Shown: one piece after another, positions 27,778 to 35,401 of the stretch
Numbering within the stretch: position 1 is the first letter of the stretch
Layout of the letters: each line of letters opens with the position of its first letter
Origin: Variovorax paradoxus
GTDB taxonomy: Bacteria > Pseudomonadota > Gammaproteobacteria > Burkholderiales > Burkholderiaceae_C
Reading direction: 5' to 3'
Assembly: GCA_016806145.1 (NCBI GenBank)
Contig: CP063166.1
Span: forward strand, 1-64,000
Length of the DNA: 64,000 bases
Notes under the pieces: model-generated
Database searches by the model: none
What the model was told of the DNA's origin: nothing
What the model saw: only the letters and a program-made list of their open reading frames with translations
Position numbers and translations under genes: made by a program

Positions 27778-30162
27778 ATGTTCAATCCCTTCAAGCCCCG
27801 CTCACCCGACGCCCCCGAACCACCGCGCTGGCAGCGCATCGCCGTCTGGAGCGCCATCGTCGCGGGCTCGGGCGTGCTGGTGCTCGCGGTCGCGGGCGCC
27901 GTCGCCATCGCCCTGATCTCGCCGCGCCTGCCCGACAGCTCCGAACTCGCCGACTACCGGCCCAAGCAACCGCTGCGCGTGTTTTCGTCCGACGGCGAAC
28001 TGCTCGGCGAATTCGGCGAGGAGCGCCGCAACCTCACGCCCTTCGCGGCGATCCCCAAGGTCATGAAGGACGCGGTGCTCGCGGTCGAGGACGCGCGCTT
28101 CTACGACCACGGCGGCGTCGACTACAAGGGCTTCGTGCGCGCGGCGGTGGCCAGCCTCAAGGGCGGACGCAAGCAGGGTGCCTCCACCATCACGATGCAG
28201 GTGGCGCGCAACGTCTACCTGAGTTCCGAGCGCACGCTGAGCCGCAAGGCCTACGAGATCCTGCTGTCGCTGCGGCTCGAGCAGCAGCTGACCAAGGACC
28301 AGATCCTCGAGATCTACATGAACCAGATCTACCTCGGCAACCGTGCCTACGGTTTCGCCGCGGCATCGGATGCCTACTTCGGCAAGCCGCTGGCCAACAT
28401 CACGATCGCCGAAGCCGCGATGCTCGCGGGCCTGCCCAAGGCACCGGGCACCAACAACCCGGTGGCCAATCCGCGCCGCGCCCGCGCGCGCCAGCTCTAT
28501 GTGATCGACCGCATGCAGGAGACCGGCTTCATCACCGCCGAGCAGGCGGCCGAGGCCAAGAAGGAGGAGTTGCACCTGCGCGATGCCGCCGACCCGAACC
28601 GGCTGCATGCCGAGTTCGTGGCGGAAACGGTGCGCCAGATGATGCATGCGCAGTACGGCGACAGCATCTACACCAGCGGCATGAAGGTCTACACCTCGCT
28701 GGTGGCGGCCGATCAGTCGGCGGCCTACCGCTCGCTGCGCCGCGGCATCATGGACTACGAGCGCCGCCAGCCCTACCGCGGCCCCGAGAAGTTCGTCGAC
28801 CTGCCCGACGATCCGAAGGAAGTCGACGAGGCGGTCGACGACGCGCTGGCCGAGCATCCCGACAACGGCGACGTGATCGCGGCCGTGGTGCTCGAGGCCT
28901 CGCCCAAGCAGGTCAGCGCGGTGCGCGCGAACGGCGAGGCGATCGAGATCACGGGCGAAGGCCTGCGGCCCGCGCAGTCGGGCCTGGCGGCCAAGGCGCA
29001 GCCCAACATCAAGATCCGCCGCGGCGCGGTGATCCGCGTGGCGCGCACGGCCAAGAACAACTGGGAGATCACGCAGCTGCCCGAGGTCGAGGGCGCCTTC
29101 ATCGGCATGGACCCGCGCACCGGCGCGATCAAGGCGCTGGTCGGCGGCTTCGACTACAGCAAGAACAAGTTCAACCACGTGACGCAGGCCTGGCGCCAGC
29201 CCGGTTCGAGCTTCAAGCCCTTCATCTATTCGGCCGCGCTCGAGAAGGGCTTCACGCCCGCCACCGTGGTCAACGACGCGCCGCTGTACTTCGAGCCCGG
29301 CGCCAACGGCGGCCAGCCCTGGGAGCCGAAGAACTTCGACGGCGGCTTCGAGGGCCCGATGCCGCTGCGCACCGCGCTGATGAAATCGAAGAACCTCGTG
29401 ACGATCCGCGTGCTGCAGTCGATCGGCACCGACTACGCGCAGGACTGGATCACGCGCTTCGGCTTCGACAAGGACAAGCATCCGGCCAACCTGCCGATGG
29501 CGCTCGGCGCGGGCTCGGTCACGCCGCTGCAGATGGCCGCGGGCTATTCGGTGTTCGCCAACGGCGGCTACCGCGTCAATCCCTACCTCGTGACGCGCGT
29601 GACCGATGCCAAGGACAAGGTCCTGATGGAAACCGAGCCGGCGGCGCTCGACGAGAGCAACCGTGCGATCCCCGCGCGCAACGCCTACCTGATGGACTCG
29701 CTGCTGCAGAGCGTGGTGCGCAACGGCACCGGCTTCAAGGCCTACCAGGCGCTCAAGCGCGACGACCTGTTCGGCAAGACCGGCACCACCAACGATTCCT
29801 TCGACACCTGGTTCGCGGGCTTCCAGCCCACCATGGTCGGCGTGACCTGGATCGGCTACGACACGCCGCGCCAGCTCGGCGTGCGCGGCGAGACCGGCGG
29901 CAGCCTGAGCCTGCCGATCTGGACCGGCTACATGCAGACCGCGCTGCGCGGCGTGCCGGTGACGCAGTTGCCCGAGCCGCCGGGCCTGGTGCACGTGGAC
30001 GGCGAGCTCTACTTCGACGACTACGCGCCGGGCCGCGGCGTCGCGAGCCTGGGTCTCGAGCCCGAGGCCGCGCCCCAGCCGGTCGAGGTGCTGACCGGCG
30101 TGCCGATCGGCGCGCCGCCGCCGCCCGAGGAGCGCAACCGCATCCTGGACTTCTTCCGCTAG
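27778..30162 (+). CDS. mrcA: Penicillin-binding protein 1A (bifunctional class A PBP)
   Basis: 794 residues. An N-terminal membrane helix (about 22-45), then a GT51 domain with AVEDARFYDHGG and GASTITMQVARN. The OB-like insert follows, then the transpeptidase domain with the catalytic SSFK (Ser477, Lys480), SKN and FGKTGTTN motifs. It polymerises and cross-links peptidoglycan and is a beta-lactam target. It starts 13 bp after the GH3 gene, so creD-nagZ-like-mrcA is probably one transcript. Confidence 0.96.
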   Translation: MFNPFKPRSPDAPEPPRWQRIAVWSAIVAGSGVLVLAVAGAVAIALISPRLPDSSELADYRPKQPLRVFSSDGELLGEFGEERRNLTPFAAIPKVMKDAVLAVEDARFYDHGGVDYKGFVRAAVASLKGGRKQGASTITMQVARNVYLSSERTLSRKAYEILLSLRLEQQLTKDQILEIYMNQIYLGNRAYGFAAASDAYFGKPLANITIAEAAMLAGLPKAPGTNNPVANPRRARARQLYVIDRMQETGFITAEQAAEAKKEELHLRDAADPNRLHAEFVAETVRQMMHAQYGDSIYTSGMKVYTSLVAADQSAAYRSLRRGIMDYERRQPYRGPEKFVDLPDDPKEVDEAVDDALAEHPDNGDVIAAVVLEASPKQVSAVRANGEAIEITGEGLRPAQSGLAAKAQPNIKIRRGAVIRVARTAKNNWEITQLPEVEGAFIGMDPRTGAIKALVGGFDYSKNKFNHVTQAWRQPGSSFKPFIYSAALEKGFTPATVVNDAPLYFEPGANGGQPWEPKNFDGGFEGPMPLRTALMKSKNLVTIRVLQSIGTDYAQDWITRFGFDKDKHPANLPMALGAGSVTPLQMAAGYSVFANGGYRVNPYLVTRVTDAKDKVLMETEPAALDESNRAIPARNAYLMDSLLQSVVRNGTGFKAYQALKRDDLFGKTGTTNDSFDTWFAGFQPTMVGVTWIGYDTPRQLGVRGETGGSLSLPIWTGYMQTALRGVPVTQLPEPPGLVHVDGELYFDDYAPGRGVASLGLEPEAAPQPVEVLTGVPIGAPPPPEERNRILDFFR

Positions 30163-30243
30163 GGCCCGCGGGCCGCGGGGGCCGCGCCGGGGTCTCTACA
30201 CTCGGCGCACTCCCTTTCCTCCCGTCCGCCCGTTCCCAAGTCC

Positions 30244-30855
30244 ATGGAAATCCTCACCCTGGTGGCGCTGATCGCCATCGGCGCCTACCTCCTCAAGTCC
30301 CACGACCAGCGCCGGCGCATCGCGCTGCTGGCAAGCCACCTGGGCAACTATCAGATCGAGAAGCTGATGGAAAACCTCACCGAGGGCTACCTGCGCTGCC
30401 TCGGCGAGGACGATCCCGAGCGGCGCCAGCAGGTCTGGGGCGTGCTCGACGCGACCGAGGCGCGGCTCGCGGCCCAGTTCGCCAATTTCGCGGCCGAGTT
30501 CGCGCGCGTCGATGCCGCGCAGACGCGCGTGAGCACCTCGCCGCTGGCGACGCTGCCCTATGCGCACCTGATGTTTCCGCGCGAGACCTTCGACCTGCGC
30601 ACGGCCTTCGCGATCCATGCGCGCGGCATCAACGAGGTGATGCACAACCGCGCCGGCCGCAGTCCCAAGGACAAGGCCTACATGCTGTCGGCCGAGCTGT
30701 TCCTGATGCAGCACACCTGCCACTGGTTCTGCAAGTCGAAGATGGTGGCCTCGGCGCGCATGCTGGCGCGCCACAAGACTCCGTACGAACAGCTGATCGC
30801 CTCGGTCAGCGAAGGCACGCGGCGCGACTACCTCGCGCTGATCGGGCGCCAGTAA
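30244..30855 (+). CDS. Conserved hypothetical protein with N-terminal membrane helix
   Basis: 203 residues. The first 18 residues (EILTLVALIAIGAYLL) form one membrane anchor. The rest is soluble, mainly helical and charged. Conserved-looking patches are GYLRCLGEDDPERRQQVW, PYAHLMFPRETFDLRTAFAIHARGINEV and MQHTCHWFCKSKMVASAR. No recognisable domain. It lies 81 bp after mrcA on the same strand and is convergent with creC (4 bp between stops), so an envelope role is possible but unproven. Confidence 0.75.
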   Translation: MEILTLVALIAIGAYLLKSHDQRRRIALLASHLGNYQIEKLMENLTEGYLRCLGEDDPERRQQVWGVLDATEARLAAQFANFAAEFARVDAAQTRVSTSPLATLPYAHLMFPRETFDLRTAFAIHARGINEVMHNRAGRSPKDKAYMLSAELFLMQHTCHWFCKSKMVASARMLARHKTPYEQLIASVSEGTRRDYLALIGRQ

Positions 30856-30859
30856 CAGC

Positions 30860-32296
30860 TCAGGGCGACAGCAGCGGCAGCGTGAGCGTGGCCACCGCGC
30901 CGCCGCGCGTCGCGTTGCCGAGCTCGATGCGGCCGTGGTGCAGCGCGGCGATCTCCTTGACGAAGGCCAGGCCCAGCCCGGTGCTCTTCTTCTGGTTGTG
31001 CGGCCGCGCGAGCGAATAGAACTTCTGGAAGACCTTCTCCTGCGCGTAATCGGGAATGCCCGGCCCGCGGTCGCGCACGCTCACGCGCGCCAGCCGCGAG
31101 GTGGTCTCCAGCGTCATGCCGACCTCGCTGCCGGTCGGTGAGAAATCGATCGCGTTGTCGAGCAGGTTGCTGATGGCGCGCCGCAGCAGGAAGGGATCGC
31201 CCTCGACCGAGGCCTCGGCCCGGATGTCCACCTGCACGCGGATGTTGCGCTGCGCCGCGGCGCTGCGGGCGCTGATCGCGATGTCCTCGATCAGCGAAGC
31301 CAGCGCCACCGGCTGCGTGCGCTCGAGCGCGCGCCGGGTCTCGAGCGCGGTCAGCTCCATCATGCGGTCGACGATTTCCTGGATGCGCTGGGTCTCGCGC
31401 GCGATGTTGGCGAGGAAGCGCTCGCGCTCCTCGTGCGGCATCGACGGTTCCTGCAGCAGCTCGGCCGCGCCGCGGATCGCCGACAGCGGGCTCTTCACCT
31501 CGTGGGTGAAGGTCTGCACGTAGTCGGCGACGTAGTTGCGGCCGGTCAGCGTGTCGCGCATCTCGCTGAAGCCGCTGCGCACCGCATCGACCGCGCGCCG
31601 CGCCATGCGCCGCAGGCTCAGGCTGCGCTGCGCGCGCACCCAGCCCCAGTAGTCGCGGATCAGCCCGAAGGGCCGCACCAGCCAGACCGAGACGATCACC
31701 GCGAGCAGCAGCAGCGCCAGCGCCGAACCCACGCCGACCCAGATCGTGCGCGCCCGCGCGTCCTCCACGAACTGGCCGAAGCTCTGCACCGGCTTGCCCA
31801 CGCTGACCATGCCGACGATCTCGTTGTTCCAGCGGATCGGCGCGCCCACGTACATCACCGAGGTGCGCGGATCGACGTCGACGTCGCGCGAGGTGCGCGC
31901 GCCGTAGAGACCGGCCAGCGTGCGGCTGACGTCGCTCCATTTCGAATAGTCGGCGCCCAGGTGCCGGCCGAGCGAATCGAACATCACGCGGCCGCCGCGG
32001 TCGGTCACGTAGACGCGCAGCTCGACCCGGTTCTTGTGCAGGTTGTAGATCTGGGCCGAGAACTCGCGCGCGTAGAGCGTGCGGAACAGCGGCTCGAGCC
32101 GAGCGGTGTTGATGGCACCCGCGATCACGTCCTGCTCGACCAGGCTGGCCACCAGCTGCGAGGTCTCGACCAGCGACTCCTCGGCCGACTCGCGGTAGCG
32201 CGGATCGATGTCGGAGACGACGCGGTACAGCAGGAAGGCGATGCCGATCGTGTAGATCAGCAGGATGCCGATGAAGATGCGCGTGCGCCGGGTCAC
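30860..32296 (-). CDS. creC: Two-component sensor histidine kinase CreC
   Basis: 478 residues from a GTG start that overlaps the creB stop (GTGA). Membrane helices at about 7-29 and 195-218 enclose a periplasmic sensor domain, followed by a juxtamembrane linker. The H-box (FTHEVKSPLSAIRG), N-box (NLLDNAIDFSP), G1 (DRGPGIP) and G2 (GLGLAFVKEI) are all intact. The size, domain plan and partner gene match CreC. Its proposed DNA output is the box at 24908. Confidence 0.92.
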   Translation of the reverse strand: MTRRTRIFIGILLIYTIGIAFLLYRVVSDIDPRYRESAEESLVETSQLVASLVEQDVIAGAINTARLEPLFRTLYAREFSAQIYNLHKNRVELRVYVTDRGGRVMFDSLGRHLGADYSKWSDVSRTLAGLYGARTSRDVDVDPRTSVMYVGAPIRWNNEIVGMVSVGKPVQSFGQFVEDARARTIWVGVGSALALLLLAVIVSVWLVRPFGLIRDYWGWVRAQRSLSLRRMARRAVDAVRSGFSEMRDTLTGRNYVADYVQTFTHEVKSPLSAIRGAAELLQEPSMPHEERERFLANIARETQRIQEIVDRMMELTALETRRALERTQPVALASLIEDIAISARSAAAQRNIRVQVDIRAEASVEGDPFLLRRAISNLLDNAIDFSPTGSEVGMTLETTSRLARVSVRDRGPGIPDYAQEKVFQKFYSLARPHNQKKSTGLGLAFVKEIAALHHGRIELGNATRGGAVATLTLPLLSP

Positions 32297-33105
32297 GAGA
32301 TCCTGGCGGGCAGTTCTTCGTTGAGGGCGTAGCCGGTGCCGCGCAAGGTGCGGATCGGCTCGACCTCGGGCGCGATCGCCTTGAGCTTGGCGCGCAGGGT
32401 CTTGATGTGGGCATCGACGGTGCGGTCGAAGCTCTCGCTCGCATCGTCCCAGACCCGCTCGAGCAGTTCGTCGCGCGTGAACACGCGTCCCGGGCGTTGC
32501 ACCAGCAGGCGCAGCAGGCCGTATTCGTAGCGCGAGAGTTCGAGCAGCCGGCCGTAGTAGCGGATCTGCATGCGCTCCTGGTCGAGCACGAAGGGCTGGC
32601 TGGGCGCTGGAGGGGTCTGAGGCGCCGCAGGCGCCGACTGGGGCGCTGCGCCATGGGGGACCCCCTGTCCGGACGCGCCGGCGCCGCCAGGCGCTCCTGA
32701 GGGCCCGGGCGCGCCGCGTGCGCTGCGCCGAAGGATGGTGCGCACGCGCGCCACCAGTTCGCGCGGCGAGAAGGGCTTGGCCACGTAGTCGTCGGCACCG
32801 AGCTCCAGCCCCACCACGCGGTCGATCTCGTCGCTGCGCGCCGTGAGGAACAGCATCGGCACCTCCGGTCCGCCCATGGCCTGGTTCAGCGCGCGCAGCC
32901 GCTTGAACAGCTCGAAGCCGTTCATGTCGGGCAATCCCACATCCAGTATCGCCAGCGCCGGCGCCTCCTGCGCGAACTGCGCCAGCGCGTCTTCCGCCGT
33001 GGCACACCAGACCGGCGTGAAACCGTCGCTCTTGAGCACGTACTGGAGGGTGTCGGCGATGCCCGATTCGTCCTCGGCGATCAGGATCCGCGGTTTGAAG
33101 CTCAT
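32293..33105 (-). CDS. creB: Two-component response regulator CreB
   Basis: 270 residues. A receiver domain (ILIAEDESGIAD, phospho-acceptor Asp in LAILDVGLPDMNG, Lys in GADDYVAKPF) and an OmpR-type winged helix (RYEYGLLRLLVQRPGRVFTRDELLERVW, DRTVDAHIKTLRAKL). Between them is a roughly 45-residue Ala/Pro/Gly-rich linker, much longer than in E. coli CreB (229 residues). CreB activates creD and other genes through TTCAC direct repeats. The first gene of creBC, reading away from the putative oriC. Confidence 0.92.
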   Translation of the reverse strand: MSFKPRILIAEDESGIADTLQYVLKSDGFTPVWCATAEDALAQFAQEAPALAILDVGLPDMNGFELFKRLRALNQAMGGPEVPMLFLTARSDEIDRVVGLELGADDYVAKPFSPRELVARVRTILRRSARGAPGPSGAPGGAGASGQGVPHGAAPQSAPAAPQTPPAPSQPFVLDQERMQIRYYGRLLELSRYEYGLLRLLVQRPGRVFTRDELLERVWDDASESFDRTVDAHIKTLRAKLKAIAPEVEPIRTLRGTGYALNEELPARIS

Positions 33106-33237
33106 CCGGCGATGGTAGCGAGCGCCGCGGGGCGGACGCCAGCCACGTCGACGGCGTTGCAACGGCGCGCGGCCTTCGGACTTTTTTTCGGGCGCGACCT
33201 TCGGTCTCTCTCTATTTCTTATTCTTCTTATTCAAAT

Positions 33238-33249
33238 TAGTAGTAGTAG
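33238..33249 (+). repeat. DnaA-trio-like TAG repeat
   Basis: Four consecutive TAG triplets follow a 30-bp AT/pyrimidine-rich tract and precede a GC cluster and a DnaA-box-like site. DnaA-trios (5'-TAG-3' units on the unwound strand) were described as the basal element loaded by DnaA filaments. Confidence 0.65.
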
Positions 33250-33386
33250 ATAAGGGTCCGCCCCTTCTGTGGACAGGCCGCTTTTTTCGTTATGTGACAA
33301 GCACTTGTCATACCGCGGTCACTGTGCGCAGCCGTGCTTCCGTGCTGTCGCGGCCAAAGGGACAACCTGGCGCATCCGCCCGGCCC

Positions 33387-33395
33387 TGTGGATAA
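33387..33395 (-). promoter_or_regulatory. Perfect DnaA box
   Basis: TGTGGATAA, the reverse complement of the consensus TTATCCACA. Confidence 0.8.
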
Positions 33396-33523
33396 CCACC
33401 TGCTTGTGCCAGAACTCTCCCCAGAGTTGTCCTTTGACAGCCTTCCGGAAATCTGCGAAAGGCGTTTTTCGGGTAAGGAAATTCATTGCCTATTTTTTAA
33501 GCGGTCTGTAGATTCCCCATAAA

Positions 33524-33536
33524 AATCAATAACTTG
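33524..33536 (+). promoter_or_regulatory. IHF consensus site
   Basis: AATCAATAACTTG fits WATCAANNNNTTR at every specified position, lying between the two perfect DnaA boxes in the AT-rich stretch 33480-33540. Confidence 0.55.
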
Positions 33537-33563
33537 CCGCGCCCCTACAAAGTAGTTCTGTGG

Positions 33564-33572
33564 TTATCCACA
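33564..33572 (+). promoter_or_regulatory. Perfect DnaA box within a palindrome
   Basis: TTATCCACA, embedded in CTGTGGTTATCCACAG, whose CTGTGG and CCACAG arms are a perfect inverted repeat. Confidence 0.8.
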
Positions 33573-33665
33573 GAGTTGCACCCGCTTTGTGGGGAGAACG
33601 CGCGGCGGAACCTTCACCCAGTCTTCCGACCGAACTTCGTCCTTCACCTTGTGGAAATTCCAGCC

Positions 33666-34640
33666 GTGACACCTTCCGAAACCCAGGCCATCGTGACCCT
33701 CAGCCTGCTGGCTGCCTTCGTCGACGGCGAAAAGCACGAACGCGAGCGCGCGGAGATCAAGCGCATCGCCGAAGGGCTGTCGCAGACCGACGGCCTGAAC
33801 CTGCCGACGCTCTACCAGGACGTGCTGATGAAGCGCGTCTCGCTGCCGTCGGTGGCGGCGCAACTGCAGAGCACCGAGGCGAAGCAGCTCGGCTACGAGA
33901 TGGCGGTGTGCGTGTGCGATGCCGACGGCGCACAGTCGCAGGCCGAGCGCATGTTCCTGACCGACGTGCGCACCTCGCTCGGGCTCGATGCCTCGGCGGC
34001 GCAGTTCTCGAACCAGGCCGAGGAGATCGCGGCGGCCGGGGCGGTGGCCGGTGCCTCTGCCGGCGCGGTGGTGGCCGCGGCGCCGGTGCCGGCCGTCGCG
34101 GCGGGCGCATCGCCGCTCACGCCCGACAGCGCCGAGCTCGACAAGTCGATCCTCAACGCCGCCATCCTCAACGGCGCGCTCGAGCTGCTGCCCGAGACGC
34201 TGTCGACCATGGCGATCATTCCGCTGCAGATGAAGCTGGTCTACCGCATCGGCAAGGCGCACGGCTACGAGCTCGACAGCGGCCACGTCAAGGATTTCAT
34301 CGCCACCGTGGGCGTGGGCCTGACCTCGCAGTACCTCGAGCAGGCCGGGCGCAAGCTGCTGGGCGGGCTGCTCGGCAAGGTGGGCGGCGGCCTGCTGCGC
34401 GGCGTCGGCAAGCAGGCCGTGAGTTCGGGCATGAGCTTCGCGACCACCTATGCGCTGGGCCATGTCGCCAAGCGCTACTACGCGGGCGGCCGCACGCTGT
34501 CCACGCAGATGCTCAAGGACGCCTTCTCGGGCGTGGTGCAGGAAGGCCAGGGCCTGCAGTCGCGCTACCTGCCGGCGATCCAGGAGAAGGCCCGCACGCT
34601 CGACGCGGGCAAGGTGCTGTCGCTCGTGCGCGGCGCCTGA
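33666..34640 (+). CDS. TerB-like / DUF697-type protein (hypothetical)
   Basis: 324 residues from GTG 33666. An in-frame GTG at 33651 and a longer frame from TTG 33534 exist, but the latter would read through the oriC-like DNA. Residues 1-120 resemble the TerB all-helical fold (LLAAFVDGEKHERERAEIKRIA, VCVCDADGAQSQAERMFL). An Ala/Val-rich linker follows. The C-terminal half, rich in Gly and hydrophobic residues (IPLQMKLVYRIGKAHGYELD, GKQAVSSGMSFATTYALG), resembles DUF697 membrane-associated domains. Function unknown. It reads away from the putative origin. Confidence 0.78.
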   Translation: MTPSETQAIVTLSLLAAFVDGEKHERERAEIKRIAEGLSQTDGLNLPTLYQDVLMKRVSLPSVAAQLQSTEAKQLGYEMAVCVCDADGAQSQAERMFLTDVRTSLGLDASAAQFSNQAEEIAAAGAVAGASAGAVVAAAPVPAVAAGASPLTPDSAELDKSILNAAILNGALELLPETLSTMAIIPLQMKLVYRIGKAHGYELDSGHVKDFIATVGVGLTSQYLEQAGRKLLGGLLGKVGGGLLRGVGKQAVSSGMSFATTYALGHVAKRYYAGGRTLSTQMLKDAFSGVVQEGQGLQSRYLPAIQEKARTLDAGKVLSLVRGA

Positions 34641-34644
34641 GTCG

Positions 34645-35064
34645 TCAGGCGGTCTTCGACAGATCGTCGAGGATCGGACAGTCGGGCCGCGCATCCCCGT
34701 GGCAGCAGTGCACCAGGTGGGCCAGGGTGCTGCGCATCGATTGCATGTCGGCGATGCGCTGCTCCAGTTCCTCGAGGTGCTTCTGCGCGATGCGCTTCAC
34801 GCTCGAACTCGTGCGCCGGCGGTTGTGCCACAGGCCCACGAGCTCGGCGATCTCCTCCATCGAGAAACCCAGGTCGCGCGAGCGCTTGATGAAGCGCAGC
34901 GTGTGGATGTCGGCCTCGCCGTACTGGCGGTAGCCGCTGTCGGTGCGCGCCACCGCGCTCAGCAGGCCCAGGCCCTCGTAGTGGCGCACCATGCGCGCGG
35001 AAACGCCCGACAGCCGGGCGGCCTCGCCGATCGCCACGGGGCCGTGCGTGACCGGCACCGTCAC
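34645..35064 (-). CDS. cueR: MerR-family copper efflux regulator CueR
   Basis: 139 residues from a GTG that overlaps the copZ stop. The MerR helix-turn-helix begins AIGEAARLSGVSARMVRHYEGLGLL. After the dimerisation helix comes the metal loop CCHGDARPDCPI, whose two Cys pairs fit the Cu(I)-binding loop of CueR. It presumably activates copA and its own operon through the two 21-bp dyads in 35316-35387. It lies downstream of copZ in a two-gene operon. Confidence 0.9.
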   Translation of the reverse strand: MTVPVTHGPVAIGEAARLSGVSARMVRHYEGLGLLSAVARTDSGYRQYGEADIHTLRFIKRSRDLGFSMEEIAELVGLWHNRRRTSSSVKRIAQKHLEELEQRIADMQSMRSTLAHLVHCCHGDARPDCPILDDLSKTA

Positions 35065-35255
35065 TGCACCCGGTAGCCGGCGTTCTCGATCGCCGCCACC
35101 AGATCCTGGCGCGGCTGCTGGCTCAGCACGTCGACATGACCGGTCTCGAGATCGACCGTGACCTGGGCCTCGGGGTCGACCGTCTGCACCGCGTTCTGCA
35201 CGGCGTTCACGCAATGTCCGCAGCTCATGCCCGCGACCTGGAATTTCTGGCTCAT
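35061..35255 (-). CDS. copZ: Copper chaperone CopZ (heavy-metal-associated domain)
   Basis: 64 residues, a single HMA domain with the copper-binding loop GMSCGHCV near residue 10 and the ferredoxin-like betaalphabetabetaalphabeta pattern. It carries Cu(I) in the cytosol to CopA. The ATG at 35255 has GAAGGAGCAGAAACG in front as RBS. It is the first gene of copZ-cueR, divergent from copA. Confidence 0.93.
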   Translation of the reverse strand: MSQKFQVAGMSCGHCVNAVQNAVQTVDPEAQVTVDLETGHVDVLSQQPRQDLVAAIENAGYRVQ

Positions 35256-35315
35256 CGTTTCTGCTCCTTCGTGGATGGAAAGGGGGCGTTCGCCCGTTCG
35301 GAAACCGCAGTCTGA

Positions 35316-35336
35316 ACCTTGCCACGATGTCAATGT
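35316..35336. promoter_or_regulatory. CueR operator for copZ-cueR
   Basis: The imperfect dyad ACCTTGCCA...TGTCAATGT is arranged on the minus strand as -35 TGGACA, a 19-bp spacer and -10 CAGACT. The stretched spacer with the dyad inside it is the hallmark of MerR-type promoters. Confidence 0.65.
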
Positions 35337-35363
35337 CCAGTCCAGGGACTCTTTTTGCCGCGC

Positions 35364-35394
35364 TTGACCTTGCCATGGTGTGAAGCTTTAGCCT
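35364..35394 (+). promoter_or_regulatory. CueR-type promoter of copA
   Basis: -35 TTGACC (35364-35369), a 19-bp spacer and -10 TAGCCT (35389-35394), with the dyad ACCTTGCCA...TGTGAAGCT (35367-35387) filling the spacer. It closely resembles the E. coli copA promoter. Confidence 0.78.
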
Positions 35395-35401
35395 TCGAAC
35401 C

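Larger units (their letters stand above)
33180..33600. other. oriC: Candidate chromosomal replication origin (oriC)
   Basis: The non-coding gap 33106-33665 is AT-rich against a GC-rich genome. From left to right it holds a pyrimidine/AT-rich tract (33205-33237), four tandem TAG triplets (33238-33249) like a DnaA-trio, and a GC-rich spacer. A DnaA-box-like TGTGGACAG follows at 33268-33276, then the palindrome TGACAAG-CA-CTTGTCA (33295-33310). A perfect box TGTGGATAA (33387-33395), an IHF consensus (33524-33536) and a perfect box TTATCCACA (33564-33572) complete it. Flanking genes diverge. This order matches known bacterial unwinding modules. DNA upstream of dnaA is outside the window and could hold a competing site. 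Confidence 0.72.

Noticed and set aside
33534..33665. 44-codon N-terminal extension of the TerB-like gene starting at TTG
   Set aside because: It would read through the DnaA box and palindrome of the origin-like region and is not protein-like. The GTG at 33666 fits better.
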